This document shows, piece after piece, positions 10,158 through 21,545 of a stretch of 64,000 nucleotides of DNA. How positions within the stretch are numbered: the stretch's first letter is position 1; every line of letters starts with the position of its first letter. Source of the DNA: CAWAYH01 sp963786195 (GTDB lineage Bacteria > Acidobacteriota > Vicinamibacteria > Vicinamibacterales > 2-12-FULL-66-21). Under the pieces are notes generated by a model that made no database searches, was not told where the DNA came from, and saw nothing but the letters and a program-made list of their open reading frames with translations. The stretch covers positions 248,001-312,000 of the forward strand of contig CAWAYH010000006.1 in NCBI GenBank assembly GCA_963786195.1. The letters run 5' to 3'. A program made the translations under genes and the position numbers.

Positions 10158-12056
10158 ATGACTCGAACACGGCTTTCTATCGGGACGGCTGCGCTCGTTG
10201 CCGGTCTGGCGGCGGTACCGGCGCTTGCCCAGGAACCAGCTCGTAGTGACGGGTGGGTCGTCCTGGCGCTGGACGAATACCGCGCGCTCCGGGCGAAGGC
10301 GCTGCCCCCGGCGCCCGATCCGCTCCTGCCTCCGGTCGAAGCGGCGCTGACGCGCGTCGACTACACGCTGCGCGTGAACGGCGAGACCGTGACCGGCGAG
10401 GCCAGGCTGACCGTCGACGTGCTCAAGCAGGGCTGGGTCAGCGTGCAGATGCCGGCGGGGATGCTCGTGCGCAGCGCGCGCGTCGAGGGACAACCGGGCG
10501 CGCTGGTGGACGGCACACCGCCACGCGTCCTCATCTCCCGCGCCGGCCGCTCCGTGCTGGCGCTCGACATCGTCGTGCCCATCGAATCCGCCGCAGGCTC
10601 CGAGTCGATGACGCTCCCGCCATCCGCGTCCGCGCTGTCGGCCGTCACCCTGATCGTTCCACGGGTCGGCGTGGATCTCGTCGTCAATGGCGGGTTCGTG
10701 GCCGAACGGACAGAAGCCGCCGCCGAAAGCCGATGGACGGTCTACGGCTCGCCGGGGAAACCGCTGTTGTTCTCGTGGAAGCGGCGCATCGATGACCGGC
10801 GGTCCACTCTGCCGCTTCGCATGCGCGCCCGGATTACCGAGCTGGTCTCGCTCGGTGAAGAGACGAGCCTGATCAGCGCGAGCGTCCGCCTCGAGGTCGT
10901 CCAGGGGCTCGCCCGCGACGTCGTGCTCGCCACTCCGGAAGGTGTGGCGGTGAACCTGGTTTCCGGCGCCACGGTGGCCGACTGGCGGCACGAGCAGGGA
11001 ACGCTGACCGTGTCGTTCCTCGAACCGGTGACGTCGACCACCTCGCTGCTGGTCAGCGCCGAGACGAGGACGCTGCGCGAAGGTGCGGTGGGAATCCCGC
11101 TGATCCGCGTGCCGGGTGCCGAGCGTGAAACCGGTGGCGTCGCGGTCGACGTGGTGGGCGCCGGCGAGATCACCGATCGTCAGCCGCGCGGGCTGGACCT
11201 GGCGGACGCGAGCGACCTGGGCGACATCATCTCCGGTCGCGAATCGCCGTCGATGGTCGCCTTCGGCTTCAAGCCGCTTGCCGGAGATGCGTCGCGCGCG
11301 CTGACGGTGACCGTCTCGCGCTACGCGGCACAGGCCGTGCTCGTGGCCAACGTCGAGGAGGCGCGGTACGAGGCGCTCGTCGGCGAGGACGGGAAGACGC
11401 TCATCCGCGCGCGCTATGCGGTGCGCAACAACCAGCGGGCGTTTCTCGCGCTCAAGCTGCCGGCGCAGGCGGTCCTCTGGAGCGCGGCACTGGCTGGCCG
11501 GCCCATACGACCGGGCCTGTCCACGGACGGAGCCTACCTGCTGCCGCTGCAGAAAGGGTCGACCGGGAGAAGACGCGCCGACGTTTGCCGTCGAGCTCGT
11601 TTATCTCCAGCGCTCGGCGGCCTGGACCGAACGCGGCGACGGACGCATCGAGCTGCCGGCGGTGGACCTGCCCGTGTCGCGCACCGGCCTCATCGTCCAC
11701 CATTCGCCACGGTTCCAGGTGGAGCCGAAGCCCGGCGCATTCAGGGTGGAACCGGATCCCGGCCCGTGGAGCGCGACGCTTCGCAACGAGACTCTACGCC
11801 GCTCCGCCGCCGCCCGCAGCGCCGATGCCGCTGCCGCGGGCAGCCGGCAGCGAATCGCGACGACATGGATCGCGCGGAGGCTCGAAGCCTCGTGGACAGG
11901 TACCGCAAGGAGATCGGCAAGATCGCGGCGGGGACCATCCCTGTCGAAGTCAAAGTTCCGGACATCGGTCCGTCGCTCTTCGTCGCCGCGGAGCTGACGC
12001 CGGAAGCCAGGGCGACGGTGCTCGAGTTCGGCTACAAGCGGTCGGCCAGCAGGTGA
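10158..12056 (+). CDS. Exported protein of unknown function, first of a tandem related pair
   Basis: The start is ATG 10158 behind GGGGAGGGTGGGA, giving the signal peptide MTRTRLSIGTAALVAGLAAV ending in ALAQEP; the open frame from 10041 is longer but starts in non-coding-like sequence. The mature part looks all-beta (for example VDYTLRVNGETVTGEARLTV). A frameshift near 11560 and its reversal near 11800 interrupt it; in the middle frame it reads ELVYLQRSAAWTERGDGRIE and it ends with GPSLFVAAELTPEARA. About 630 residues. It shares with the next gene an N-terminal EYRxL...ALTR block and the C-terminal pattern PVxVxVP..G..xFV...L. Position after the kinase suggests the same regulon. No enzyme motif was recognised. 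Confidence 0.75.
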   Translation: MTRTRLSIGTAALVAGLAAVPALAQEPARSDGWVVLALDEYRALRAKALPPAPDPLLPPVEAALTRVDYTLRVNGETVTGEARLTVDVLKQGWVSVQMPAGMLVRSARVEGQPGALVDGTPPRVLISRAGRSVLALDIVVPIESAAGSESMTLPPSASALSAVTLIVPRVGVDLVVNGGFVAERTEAAAESRWTVYGSPGKPLLFSWKRRIDDRRSTLPLRMRARITELVSLGEETSLISASVRLEVVQGLARDVVLATPEGVAVNLVSGATVADWRHEQGTLTVSFLEPVTSTTSLLVSAETRTLREGAVGIPLIRVPGAERETGGVAVDVVGAGEITDRQPRGLDLADASDLGDIISGRESPSMVAFGFKPLAGDASRALTVTVSRYAAQAVLVANVEEARYEALVGEDGKTLIRARYAVRNNQRAFLALKLPAQAVLWSAALAGRPIRPGLSTDGAYLLPLQKGSTGRRRADVCRRARLSPALGGLDRTRRRTHRAAGGGPARVAHRPHRPPFATVPGGAEARRIQGGTGSRPVERDASQRDSTPLRRRPQRRCRCRGQPAANRDDMDRAEARSLVDRYRKEIGKIAAGTIPVEVKVPDIGPSLFVAAELTPEARATVLEFGYKRSASR

Positions 12057-12093
12057 CGTTCACACGACAGATCGAACGAAAGGTCAGGTATCA

Positions 12094-14315
12094 GATGGCG
12101 AGGACGCTTCGGCACTGTTTGTCGGCGGCGCTGCTGGTCTGCGGTCTGTCGCATGCCTCGGCCGCGCAGGATCATGGACCGGCCGGCACCGTCACGCTCA
12201 CGCGCACCGAATACGACCGGCTGCTCGATCTGGCCAGCCGCCAGCCGCGTCCGCCTGACGGAGCGCCGCTCCCGGCCGCGCTGACCCGCGCGGAGATCAA
12301 GGCGCGAGTCGAAGGCGGGATCGTGCGCGCGACGATGAACGTCGATGGGCAGGTGTTCCAGACCGGCAGCCTCAAGGTGCCGCTCATCAGCAACGCGACG
12401 TTGCTCGACGCGCGGACGGCGGACCGACCGTTGCCGCTCGTCGCCGAAGGCAGCTCGCACGTGGCCGTCGTCTCGGGGCCGGCGTCGTTTTCGGCCACGC
12501 TCGAGTGGGGTTCAGCGGTGACCGCCACGCCGGGCCGTGGGGCGTTCCTGCTGCCGGTGCCGCCCGCGGGCAGCGTCACGGCGACGTTCGACATGCCCGG
12601 CGAACAATCCGATCTGCGGGTGTCGCCCGGCCTTGTCGTCCGCCGCACGTCGGCAGGCGGTCGAACCATCGTGGAGGCGACGCTCGATCCGGGATCGCCG
12701 ACGCAGGTGTGGTGGTCCGCACGCGAGACGACGGCGAGCGCCGCGCCGCGCGATGCGCGGCTGCTCTCGGACGTCAAGACGCTCGTCACGATCGGCGATG
12801 CCGATATCCGCCTGCTCACGCTCGTCGACGTCACCGTCGTTCAGGGTGAACCCGCGGAAATCGTCGTCCGCATCCCTGCAGGCTACGAGGTCACCGGCGT
12901 GACGGGCGCGTCGCTCGACAAGAGCGACACGCAGGGCGATCGCGTCGGGTTGTCCGTCTCGAATCCCACCCGTCGCCGCCATCAATTCCTGATCAGCCTC
13001 GAACGCCAGCACGCCGGAGGATCCTTCAAGCTCGAGACGGCCTTCCCGACGCTGCCGTCGACCGAGCGCGAAACAGGCGAGGTCGCGATCGAGGGAATCG
13101 GGACGCTCGCGGTCTCGTCCGGCGAGATTCCGGGCATGCGCAGGATGGACGTGCGCGAAGTCGATCCGGCGCTCGCGTCGGTCGCCCGGCAATCGCTGCT
13201 CGCCGCGTATCGCTACCGCCGTGCAGCGACGGGGACGCCAGCGCTGGCGCTCGACGTCACGCGGTTTCCGGACGCGGCCGTCCTGGCGGCGATCGCCGAA
13301 CGCGCCGTGGCGACGACGCTCGTCACCAGCGAGGGCCGCGCGCTGACCGAAGTCTCGCTGTGTCTGCGGAACCGCGCGCAGCCGTTCATGAAGGTCATGC
13401 TCCCCACGGGCGCAACGATGCTGTCGGTGGAGGTGGCGGGGGCGCCGGCAAAGCCGGTCGAAGGCGCGGACGGGCTGCGGGTGCCGCTGCTGCGTCCCGG
13501 GTTCAAGCCGGACGGGCTGTACACGGTGTCCTTCGTCTACCTGCACTCCGGAACGCCGTTCGCCCGCAAGGGGCAGATGCAGATGACGCTTCCCAAGATG
13601 GATCTTCCGGTCAGCGTCGTCGAGTGGGAGTTGTTCGTGCCGCAGAACTACCGGGCCGACCGCTTCGACGGCACCGCGATCGCGGCCGCGCTGATCGAAC
13701 GCTCGAGCATGGCGACCGTGTGGCGGGAGTCGTGTCGGGTGAAGCCAGCGGAGTCAACGGGTCGACGCCGGGCGCGGGAGGCGGCATTCGAGCCGGCAGC
13801 GGGAGCGGATCGCTCAGGGGCCAGGTCGTGGATCAGAACGGCGCCGCCGTCGCCGGCGCGACGATCACGGCCGAGGGTTCGGGCCAGCGGCGAACCGTCA
13901 TCACCGACGCGGACGGGCGGTACGAGAGTCGCCGGGATGCCTGCGGGGCCAGTCACCGTTACGAGTCAGCTACAGGGATTCAAGACGCTCCAGCAGTCGG
14001 TGGCCCTCCGAGCAGTCGACGGGATCGGTCGACTTCAACATGCAGGTGGGCAGCGCGTCGGAAACGGTCAACGTCGCGCAGCTCTCGAACAGGGCCCGCG
14101 ATGAAGTCATGCGGCGTGACGCCTGAAGGCGATTCGAGGAGCGCGAGCAACGCGCCCAGGAACCGTCGGCCAACGTGCAGAGCCTGCAGCGGCGGGCCGC
14201 CGGCGTGCTGCCGGTTCGGATCGAGGTCCCGCGCGCGGGATCGTCACATCGGTTCGTCAAGCCGCTCGTCATCGACGAGGAGACGATGGTGAGCTTCAGG
14301 TACCGGCAGAGATAG
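12094..14315 (+). CDS. Exported protein of unknown function with CarboxypepD_reg-like domain, second of the pair
   Basis: ATG 12094 opens a signal peptide (MARTLRHCLSAALLVCGLSH, cleavage near ASAAQ). About 540 residues of beta-rich sequence follow (TRAEIKARVEGGIVRATMNV; SFVYLHSGTPFARKGQMQM). Near 13730 the frame shifts and a carboxypeptidase regulatory-like domain appears: GSLRGQVVDQNGAAVAGATI, then, after a shift near 13925, VAGMPAGPVTVTSQLQGFKT. More shifts near 14010 and 14130 lead to the true C-terminus VKPLVIDEETMVSFRYRQR at 14315. Only 37 bases separate it from the preceding relative. Membrane-linked or periplasmic roles are guesses; what can be seen is a secreted, multidomain, all-beta architecture. 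Confidence 0.72.
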
Positions 14316-14317
14316 CA

Positions 14318-14389
14318 GGCTGCGGTTCCGGGTTCCCGAGTCCGAGCTCCCGAGTCCCAGCCGAGCGCCGAGCGCCGGCCGAGGCGAAA
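14318..14389. repeat. Low-complexity intergenic element (TCCCGAG-type)
   Basis: Between the convergent ends of the exported protein and the M16 peptidase lies a run of near-repeats such as GGTTCCCGAGTCC, GAGCTCCCGAGTCC and GCCGAGCGCCGAGC. The same words occur inside the kelch/RHS gene at 1778-1825. It is a small member of the heptamer-like element group in this window. Confidence 0.45.
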
Positions 14390-17232
14390 CTACTTCTCGG
14401 GCACGAGCGTGACGACCGTGTAGCGATCCAGCGGGAAGTACTTCTTGAACATCTCGTGCAGGATCGACGGCGTGATCGCGTCGATCCGCTGCACGCGCGT
14501 CAGGACGAGCATCGGATCGCGGCCAAGGAGCTTCGCCGACCGCAGCCGTCCGAGCCAGAATCCGTTCTCCGTGAGGCTCGTCTCGTGCTCCTGCCGCGCG
14601 CTCTCCTTCGCTCTGGTCGTCAGATCCGCTGACGGTCCATCCTGCTGGAGCCGCTTCACTTCCTGCAGCACGCGCTCGAGCATCTTGTCGACGTTGTCCG
14701 GTGACGCGGTGAAGTTGACGTCGATGTGCCCGTCTCCCACCTGCGGCAGGAACTGGGACAGCCCCACGCCGACGCTGTAGGTCTCGCCGAGCTCCTCGCG
14801 AAGGATGTCGCGCAACGCGATTTCCAGCACTTCCGCGGCCGCGAGCACACGGCCCTGCTCGTTTTCTTCGAGCGGCGGGTCCGCAAAGAAACTCAGGACC
14901 GTCGCGCTCTTGGGCTCCTTGCCCTTCGCGACCCGCGCGCGTTCCGTCGCCGGAGGAAACTTGCGTCCCACGTCCTTGAAGTTGCTCGACGCCTTGCCGG
15001 TCGATGGCAGCGATCCCACATAGCGCGCGACCAGCGGCAGCGCCTCGTCCACCTTGAACGCGCCCACCATGAAGAAGCTGAAGTCCGCCGCGTTCGAGAA
15101 CCGCTCGCGGTAGAACGACACCATCGCCGCGCGATCGAGCGCCGCCACGCGGTCGACCGTCAGCGGTCGGGCCGTGTAGTGACCCATCGTGTTCACCTCG
15201 CGGACCTTGTCGCCGAAGACGGCGTTCGGATTACTCAAGCGGTTGAGGACGGCCGATTGCAGCTGACGTTTGATGAGCTCGAAGGCTTCGGCGTCATCGC
15301 CGGGCGCGGTGAACTTGAGATAGAGGAGCTGCAGCGCCGTCTCGAGGTTGGCGGGGTTGCTCGATCCCGAGATCTCCTGCGACGACAGCCCGATGGAGGA
15401 CGAGGCCGACGCGATCTTGCCGGCCGTCAGCTTCGGCAGGTCGACGGATCGGTGACCGCCGGCGCCGGACAGCTCGATTTGCGCGGTCGCGAGCGTCGCC
15501 TCGGGGTACTTCTCTGGCGTCATCAGCGACGTGCCTCCGGGTCCGGCGAGCGAGAAGATCACCTGGTCGTTCTTGAAGTCGGTGGGCTTGAGCCACGCCT
15601 CGACGCCGTTGGCGAAGCGAACCACGGTGACGCCGAGCTCGGGGATCTCGCGCCTCGCCGAGATCGCGCCGGATCCGGCGTCTTCTCGATCAGGGTCGCG
15701 CCGGTCGTCGCGTCGTTCCAGGCGGTCACGGCCACGGCGTCCGCAGCGGAGAGCGACGTTTTGAGCTGGGCTTCCGTCGGTATCTTCACGCCCGCCTTCT
15801 GAGGCGATACCGCGAGCACGACGCGGCTGGTGCTCCCGAGCAGCGACTTCATCGCGCCGGCGACATCGGCCGCCGTGATGGTCGGCACGAGCGCGGTCGC
15901 CAGCTTGTGTTCGTACACGATCCCGGGAACCGGCTCATCCACGAGGAAGTTGTCGATGTACTCCTGAACGTAGGACGAGCTCTCGCTCTTGTCGCGCTCG
16001 GAATACGCCCGGTCGTAGCTCGCGATCAGCCACTTCTTCGCGCGATCGAGCTCGGCGGCGCCGAAACCGTGGCGCTCGACCCGGTTCGACTCGATCTCGA
16101 GCGCCGCGAGGCCCTGCTCGATCTTCCCTTCCTGCACGTTCGCGGACAGGTTGAACGTGTCGACCGTTGGCGACAGCTCGCTGCCGTACGCGCCGGCGCC
16201 CAGGAACGGCGCGTCGGGCTTGCGCGACATGTCGTCGAACCGCTCGTTCAGCATCTCGTTGGCCAGCTGCTGCACGAGACTCCGCCGGTAGTCGGCCACC
16301 GTGTCCTGCGGCTCGGCCGGCCGCTTGCGGACGATGCCGACAGACGACTGCGTGGCTTCAGGATCCGTCGCGACCTTGTAGAGCACCTCGGACGGCAGCG
16401 GCACCGGATAGCTCCGCTCCGGCGCCGGCGTTGCAGGCTTCGTCAGGGCCCCGAATTGCGTCTTGATCATCGCCTCGATCGCGGCCGGGTCGATGTCGCC
16501 GACGGCGACGACCGCCATGCGATCGGGCCGGTACCATTTCGTGTAGAACGCGCGCAGCTCGGCCGGCGGAAACGTCTTGAGGATGTCGGGCTTCCCGATC
16601 GGCAGACGTTCCGCGTACTTCGACTGATAGTACAGAACCGGGATCTGCTGGTCGCGCAGGCGCGATCCGGCGCCAAGACCGCTGCGCCATTCCTCGATGA
16701 CGACGCCGCGCTCCTTGTCGATCTCCACCGGGTCGAGCGTCATGCCTCCGGCAAAGTCGACCAGCGCCTGAATGCCTTTCTCCACGAGTCCGGCGCGATT
16801 CGTGGCCAGCTGGAACATGTAGATGGTGTCGTCAAACCCCGTCTGCGCGTTCACGTGCGGCCCCATGCGCGCGCCGGTCTGCTCGAGCGCGGCGATCAGC
16901 TCGCCGGCCTTGAAACGCTTCGTGCCGTTGAATGCCATGTGCTCGAGAAAATGCGCGAGACCCTGTTGCGCGTCCGTTTCATCGACCGAGCCGGCCTTGA
17001 CGGCGAGCTGCAGCATGACGCGCTTCTCCGGCCTCGTGTTGCGTCGGATGTAGTACCGCAGGCCATTGGGCAGCGTGCCGGTCGTGACGCTGGCGTCGAA
17101 CGGAATGGCGTCGGTCGGCGCAAACGCGGCCGCTGGCTGAGCCTGGCCGCGGACCATCGACGGAAGTGTCAGGCAGAGAATCGTGAACAGCAGGGACGCG
17201 CCGCGGATCGGTCTCATGCTCATAGACGGCAA
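14390..17232 (-). CDS. M16-family zinc peptidase (insulinase/pitrilysin type), two-lobed, secreted
   Basis: About 946 residues once a single frameshift near 15640 is bridged. A signal peptide (SLLFTILCLTLPSMVRGQ) precedes the catalytic M16 domain with the inverted zinc motif HFLEH (residues 94-98) and the third ligand Glu near 174 (DKERGVVIEEWRS). An inactive-looking second half follows with the usual peptidase_M16_C pattern (FYRERFSNAADFSFFMVGAF). A TTG at 17232 is preceded by GAGG at five bases; ATG 17223 is the alternative. M16 enzymes degrade peptides in the periplasm and often pair an active and an inactive lobe in one chain, as here. Convergent with the exported pair. Confidence 0.9.
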
Positions 17233-17769
17233 CTGTACCTCAGACGCATGGACCGGAAATCCCAGTTGGGACGGGTAGCGGGTTGTTGCCGCGAACGGGA
17301 CCGGAGGATCGATTGCCGCCTGTCAGGAGGCCTCGGCCGGCAGGTGCCCGATCAGAAGATCGTCGCGAGACGTCGTCAGGCATGCCGATCGGCCGAGCTA
17401 CATCACGGCATCGAATCATGCCGACCACGGTCGACGCAAGGCGTGCGCGACAACACGACTACGTCAACGCGGTGTGTCAAGCGCGAAAGGCGAATGCGCG
17501 AGCGCCGCGACGAGATCGTCAAGCTGGACGCGCTCAAGGGGTTGCATGGAATGCCGCCACGGTTGACGCTCGCAGGCGCCGTCGGCGTGGCGTACGACGA
17601 GCTGACGTCGGCGAAATAGGCCCTGATGTGTCCGACTAAGGGCTTCTTGCTGACGGATTTGTCGCCACGGTTCTGAAATCGGGACGCTAAACCATTGGCC
17701 CGGCACGGGGCGAGCTCTGGCGTAAAGTTCGCACGTGCGGCTGAGTTCCCCGGCGAGGAGTGTGTCGTC
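17233..17769. other. 537-base gap with only a doubtful short coding segment
   Basis: I see no convincing full gene. On the plus strand the frame ending at 17619 contains a protein-like tail (DEIVKLDALKGLHGMPPRLT, then GAVGVAYDELTSAK) that could be the end of a decayed or frameshifted small gene, but its start cannot be placed. The last 100 bases should contain the promoter of the M36 gene. Confidence 0.3.
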
Positions 17770-20700
17770 ATGCCGTCGCGCACCCGCATCGGCCTGATTC
17801 TCGTAGCCGCCGCGGTGATAGGCGTCTCCGGACCGCTCGACGCGGAACGGCAGGGCGCCCAGCCGGCGCAGAATCAAGCCTCGGCTCCGAAGCCCAACTT
17901 CGATATCCGTGTGGGTCGCGGGCCGACGGCGCCTTCAGCGCGCGCGCAATCCGAGCTCGCGCGGCCACGAACGCGGCAACGTCGTGGATCGCGACTGCAT
18001 CCTCACACGGGCGCGCTGCGCGTGCTCGATCGACCGGGCTGGTCGGCCGGCCGGACGTCGCTTCCCCTCGCACTCCGAAACAGGCTCGTGCAGTCAGCGG
18101 ACCGACTTGGCCTCGATGTTCAGGATCTCGGATCGCTGAACGTCGTCCGCGACTACGTCAGCGAATCGACGCGTCGTCCGCCACGTGACGTTCGCGCAGT
18201 CGTTTGACGGTATTCCCGTGTTCGGCGGCATCGTGACGATGCACATCGGTCCGGACGGTGAGGTCGTGCGGGTGACGTCGAGCGCGGCGCGTGGAGTCGA
18301 TCGCCGCGTCACCGCCGGGCTGCCCGCGGATCAGGCCGCGATGCTGGCCGCCGCGGACGTCAGCCCTGAGGTGCCGTTCGTGCCGGCCCGGATCGCCGGT
18401 CCCGCGGGGTCGAACGCGATCAAGTTTGCGCGCGGCCGATTCCGCAGCGACGTCAGCGCGTCGCTCGTCTGGTTCCCCATCGACGGCGGCCTACGGCTCG
18501 CGTGGCACGTCGAGGTCGAACCCGATGGCGAGGGCCAGTCCTATGACCTGCTGATTGACGCGCAGACCGGCGAGCTGCTGCTCCGCCGCAATCGCGTGCT
18601 CGACGGCCAGGGCTCCGGACGCGTGATCCAGTCGGCGGCGACGCAGGCGCTCGATCCGCGCCGGCCCGACCAGGCGCCGGACGGCGCGGGCGGGTGCCCT
18701 CCGCCAACGAACCATGAGCTGCGCGATCTGACAGCGCCGTTCCGCGATCCCGGCACGGTGCTCTTCGACACGGGGTTCCTGTCCGGCAACAACGCGCACG
18801 TCTTCCGGCGCAACGTCGACACCGAGGGCGCGCTCGGGATGTTCGACGGCACGCGGTGGGTGTTCGACTTCCCGTTCAACTCGGCCCAGTCCGCCGAAAC
18901 GGCGCTCTTCTTCGGCCTGAACTTCGCCCACGACTTCTTCTACGACCTGGGCTTCGACGAAGCGTCGGGCAACTTCCAGGTGGACAACTTCGGCCGCGGC
19001 GGCGTCGGCGGCGATCCCATCACGGGCCTCGCGCGCGCGCCGGGCCGCAACAACGCGACGTTCCAGCCGCAACCCGAGGGCACGAGCCCGATCATCAGCA
19101 TGTTTCTCTTCGACGGCATGGGCTGCTGGTCGCAGGACGTCGACAACGACGGCGTGCAGGACATCGACGGCGACTACGACTCCGACGTTCTCCTGCACGA
19201 GTTCCACCACGGCGTCAGCCATCGGCTGAACACGAACTTCAACGGCAACGAAGCGGACGCGATAGGCGAAGGCGGCAGCGACTTCTTCGCGTACAGCGTC
19301 AACGGGGACACGACGCTGGCCGAATACTCACTGCCAGGCGGAATTCGCGCGGTCAACGGCAAGACCTACGCGGACTGGTTCTGCATTTTCGGCCTCTTCT
19401 GCGAGCCGCACGACAACGGGGAGATCTGGGTCAACGCCTTGTGGGACGTGCGCGAGCGCTTCCGCACCGATCTCGTCCGCGGCAGCGAGAGCGCCGCGAT
19501 CAACGAATCGCATCAGCTCTACATCGACGGCCTCAAGCTCTCGCCGCCGCTGCCGACGATGCTCGACATGCGCGACGCGATGCTCGAAGCCGACGAGCTG
19601 CGCAACCCGGGATCGCCCCAGAGCGCGAACTTCTGCCGGCTCTGGGAGTCGTTCGCCGCGCGCGGCATGGGTGTGAACGCCACCGACACGTCGGACAACG
19701 GGTTCAACCAGGTGGGCGCCGACTTCTCGGTGCCGCCGGGCTCGGGCTGCAACGCGCCGCCCGCGCCGCCGATGGTGAGCGTGTCCGTGGCCAGCGCCAA
19801 CGCGACCGAAGCGGGCCCCGCCGTGGGCGTCTTCACGCTGAGCCGCGCAACCGCGGAGGAATCCTCGCTGACGGTGAGCTTCACGCTGACCGGCACGGCG
19901 ATCAACGGCACGGACTACCAGCCGGCGGCAACGACCGCGACGATCCCTCCGGGCGCAACGTCGGTCGATGTGCCCATCACGCCGATTGACGACACGATCG
20001 TCGAAGCGAACGAAAGCGTCGTCATGACGCTCAAGAGCGACCCGGCGTACACCATCGGCGCGCCGTCGACCGGCGTCATCACGATCGTCAGCGACGACGT
20101 GGCGCCGGACCTCACGGTGCCCTCTTTGACGGTGCCGCAGACAGGCGGGGCGGGCCTCACCATCTCGGTCACGGACACGACCCGCAATCAGGGCACCGGC
20201 ACGTCGCAGGTCACGACGACCTCGTTCTACCTGTCGGCGAATAGCCTGCTCGATGCTGCGGATCGGCTGATCGGCACACGTGAAGTTCCGTCGCTCACGA
20301 CCGGCACGAACAGCGTGCAGTCGACAACGCTCACGATTCCGTCCGACGTGACCACAGGCAGCTACACGCTGATTGCCAAGGCGGACGGCCCCGGGGCGTT
20401 CGTCGAAACGAACGAGTCCAACAACACGCGTGGCGCGATCATCAAGATCGGACCCGACCTGGTCGTTTCGGCGCTGACCGCGCCTGGGAGCACCGGTCCG
20501 GCTTTGACGATCAGCGTCTCCGACACGACGAAGAACCAGGGCGGCGGCCCGTCCGAAGGATCCTCGACGCGCTTCTATCTCTCGGTGAACTCGGCGATCG
20601 ACGCGGGCGACAGGTCGCTGGATGCGAGGAGCGTCGGACCGCTGGCGCCGGGCGCCACGAGCGCCGGCGTGACGAACGTCACGATACCGACCGACGTGGT

Positions 20701-21508
20701 GGCGGGGACGTATTACCTCGTCGCCAGGGCGGATGACGCCGCCGGCGTCGTGGAATCCGCGGACACGAACAACACGCGCTACGTGCTGGTGCGCGTCGGC
20801 GCCGATCTCCAGGTGACGGGCTTGACCGGACCTGGACGCGCGGCATCCGGCGCGCAGATTGCCGTGACCGACACGACGAAGAACGTCGGCGGCGGATCCG
20901 CAGGGGGATCGACGACCGCCTTCTTCCTGTCGACGAACCTGAGCCTCGACGCCAGCGATCAGCGGCTGACCACGGTGATGCCGCGGACGGTCGGGCCGCT
21001 CGACCCCGGCGTGGGCAGCACCGCCACGACAACGGCGACGCTGCCAGCGGTGGCCGCGGGCACTTGGTATCTGCTCGCCGCTGCGGACGACGGCAACGCA
21101 GTGCCCGAGACGCTGGAAACGAACAACGTCCGATACACGACGATCTACATCGGGCCGGATCTGACGGTCTCGCTCTTCACCGGGCCGACGACGGCCACGG
21201 CAGGTGGGACGGTGACGGTCACCGAGACCGTCAAGAACCTCGGCGCCGAAACTGCGGTGCCGTCGACGACGAGGTACTACCTGTCGGTGAACGCTGCGCT
21301 CGACGCGAGCGACACGCCGCTGGAGGCGACGCGCGACGTGCCGTCGCTCATCCCCAACACCGTCAGCACGGGCTCGACGACCCTGACGCTGCCTGCGGGC
21401 GTCTCGGGCAAGTACTACTTGCTGGCGGTGGCCGACGGCAATGCGGTCATCGTCGAGTCCAGCGAAACGAACAACGTCGGCGCGAAAGTGATTTCGATCA
21501 ATCCCTGA
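17770..21508 (+). CDS. Secreted M36 (fungalysin-like) metallopeptidase with Calx-beta and four CARDB domains
   Basis: The signal peptide starts at ATG 17770 (MPSRTRIGLILVAAAVIGVS). Frame changes between about 17935 and 18180 break the propeptide, after which one frame runs to 21508. A propeptide domain (FAQSFDGIPVFGGIVTMHI) is followed by the M36 catalytic domain with HEFHHG at 19196-19213 (family form HEYTHG) and the downstream Glu in GEGGSDFFAYS. Then come a Calx-beta-like domain (about 19780-20090, TVSFTLTGTAINGTDYQP) and four CARDB-like modules, each starting 'PDLxVxxLT' and ending 'VVEsxETNN'. The domains suggest a calcium-linked, surface-attached or exported protease with adhesive repeats. 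It stands alone on the plus strand. Confidence 0.9.
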
Positions 21509-21545
21509 AGCGGCTCGCGGGCGTGATACAACTTGACGCAGCCGC

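Noticed and set aside
14390..17232. M16, S9, M36 and other split genes as pseudogenes
   Set aside because: Conserved sequence resumes at once in another frame with catalytic residues intact, as expected for base-calling errors.
15907..17619. 570-codon plus-strand frame opposite the M16 peptidase
   Set aside because: No domain, composition of an antisense shadow; only its last 40 codons, beyond the M16 gene, look protein-like and are noted separately.
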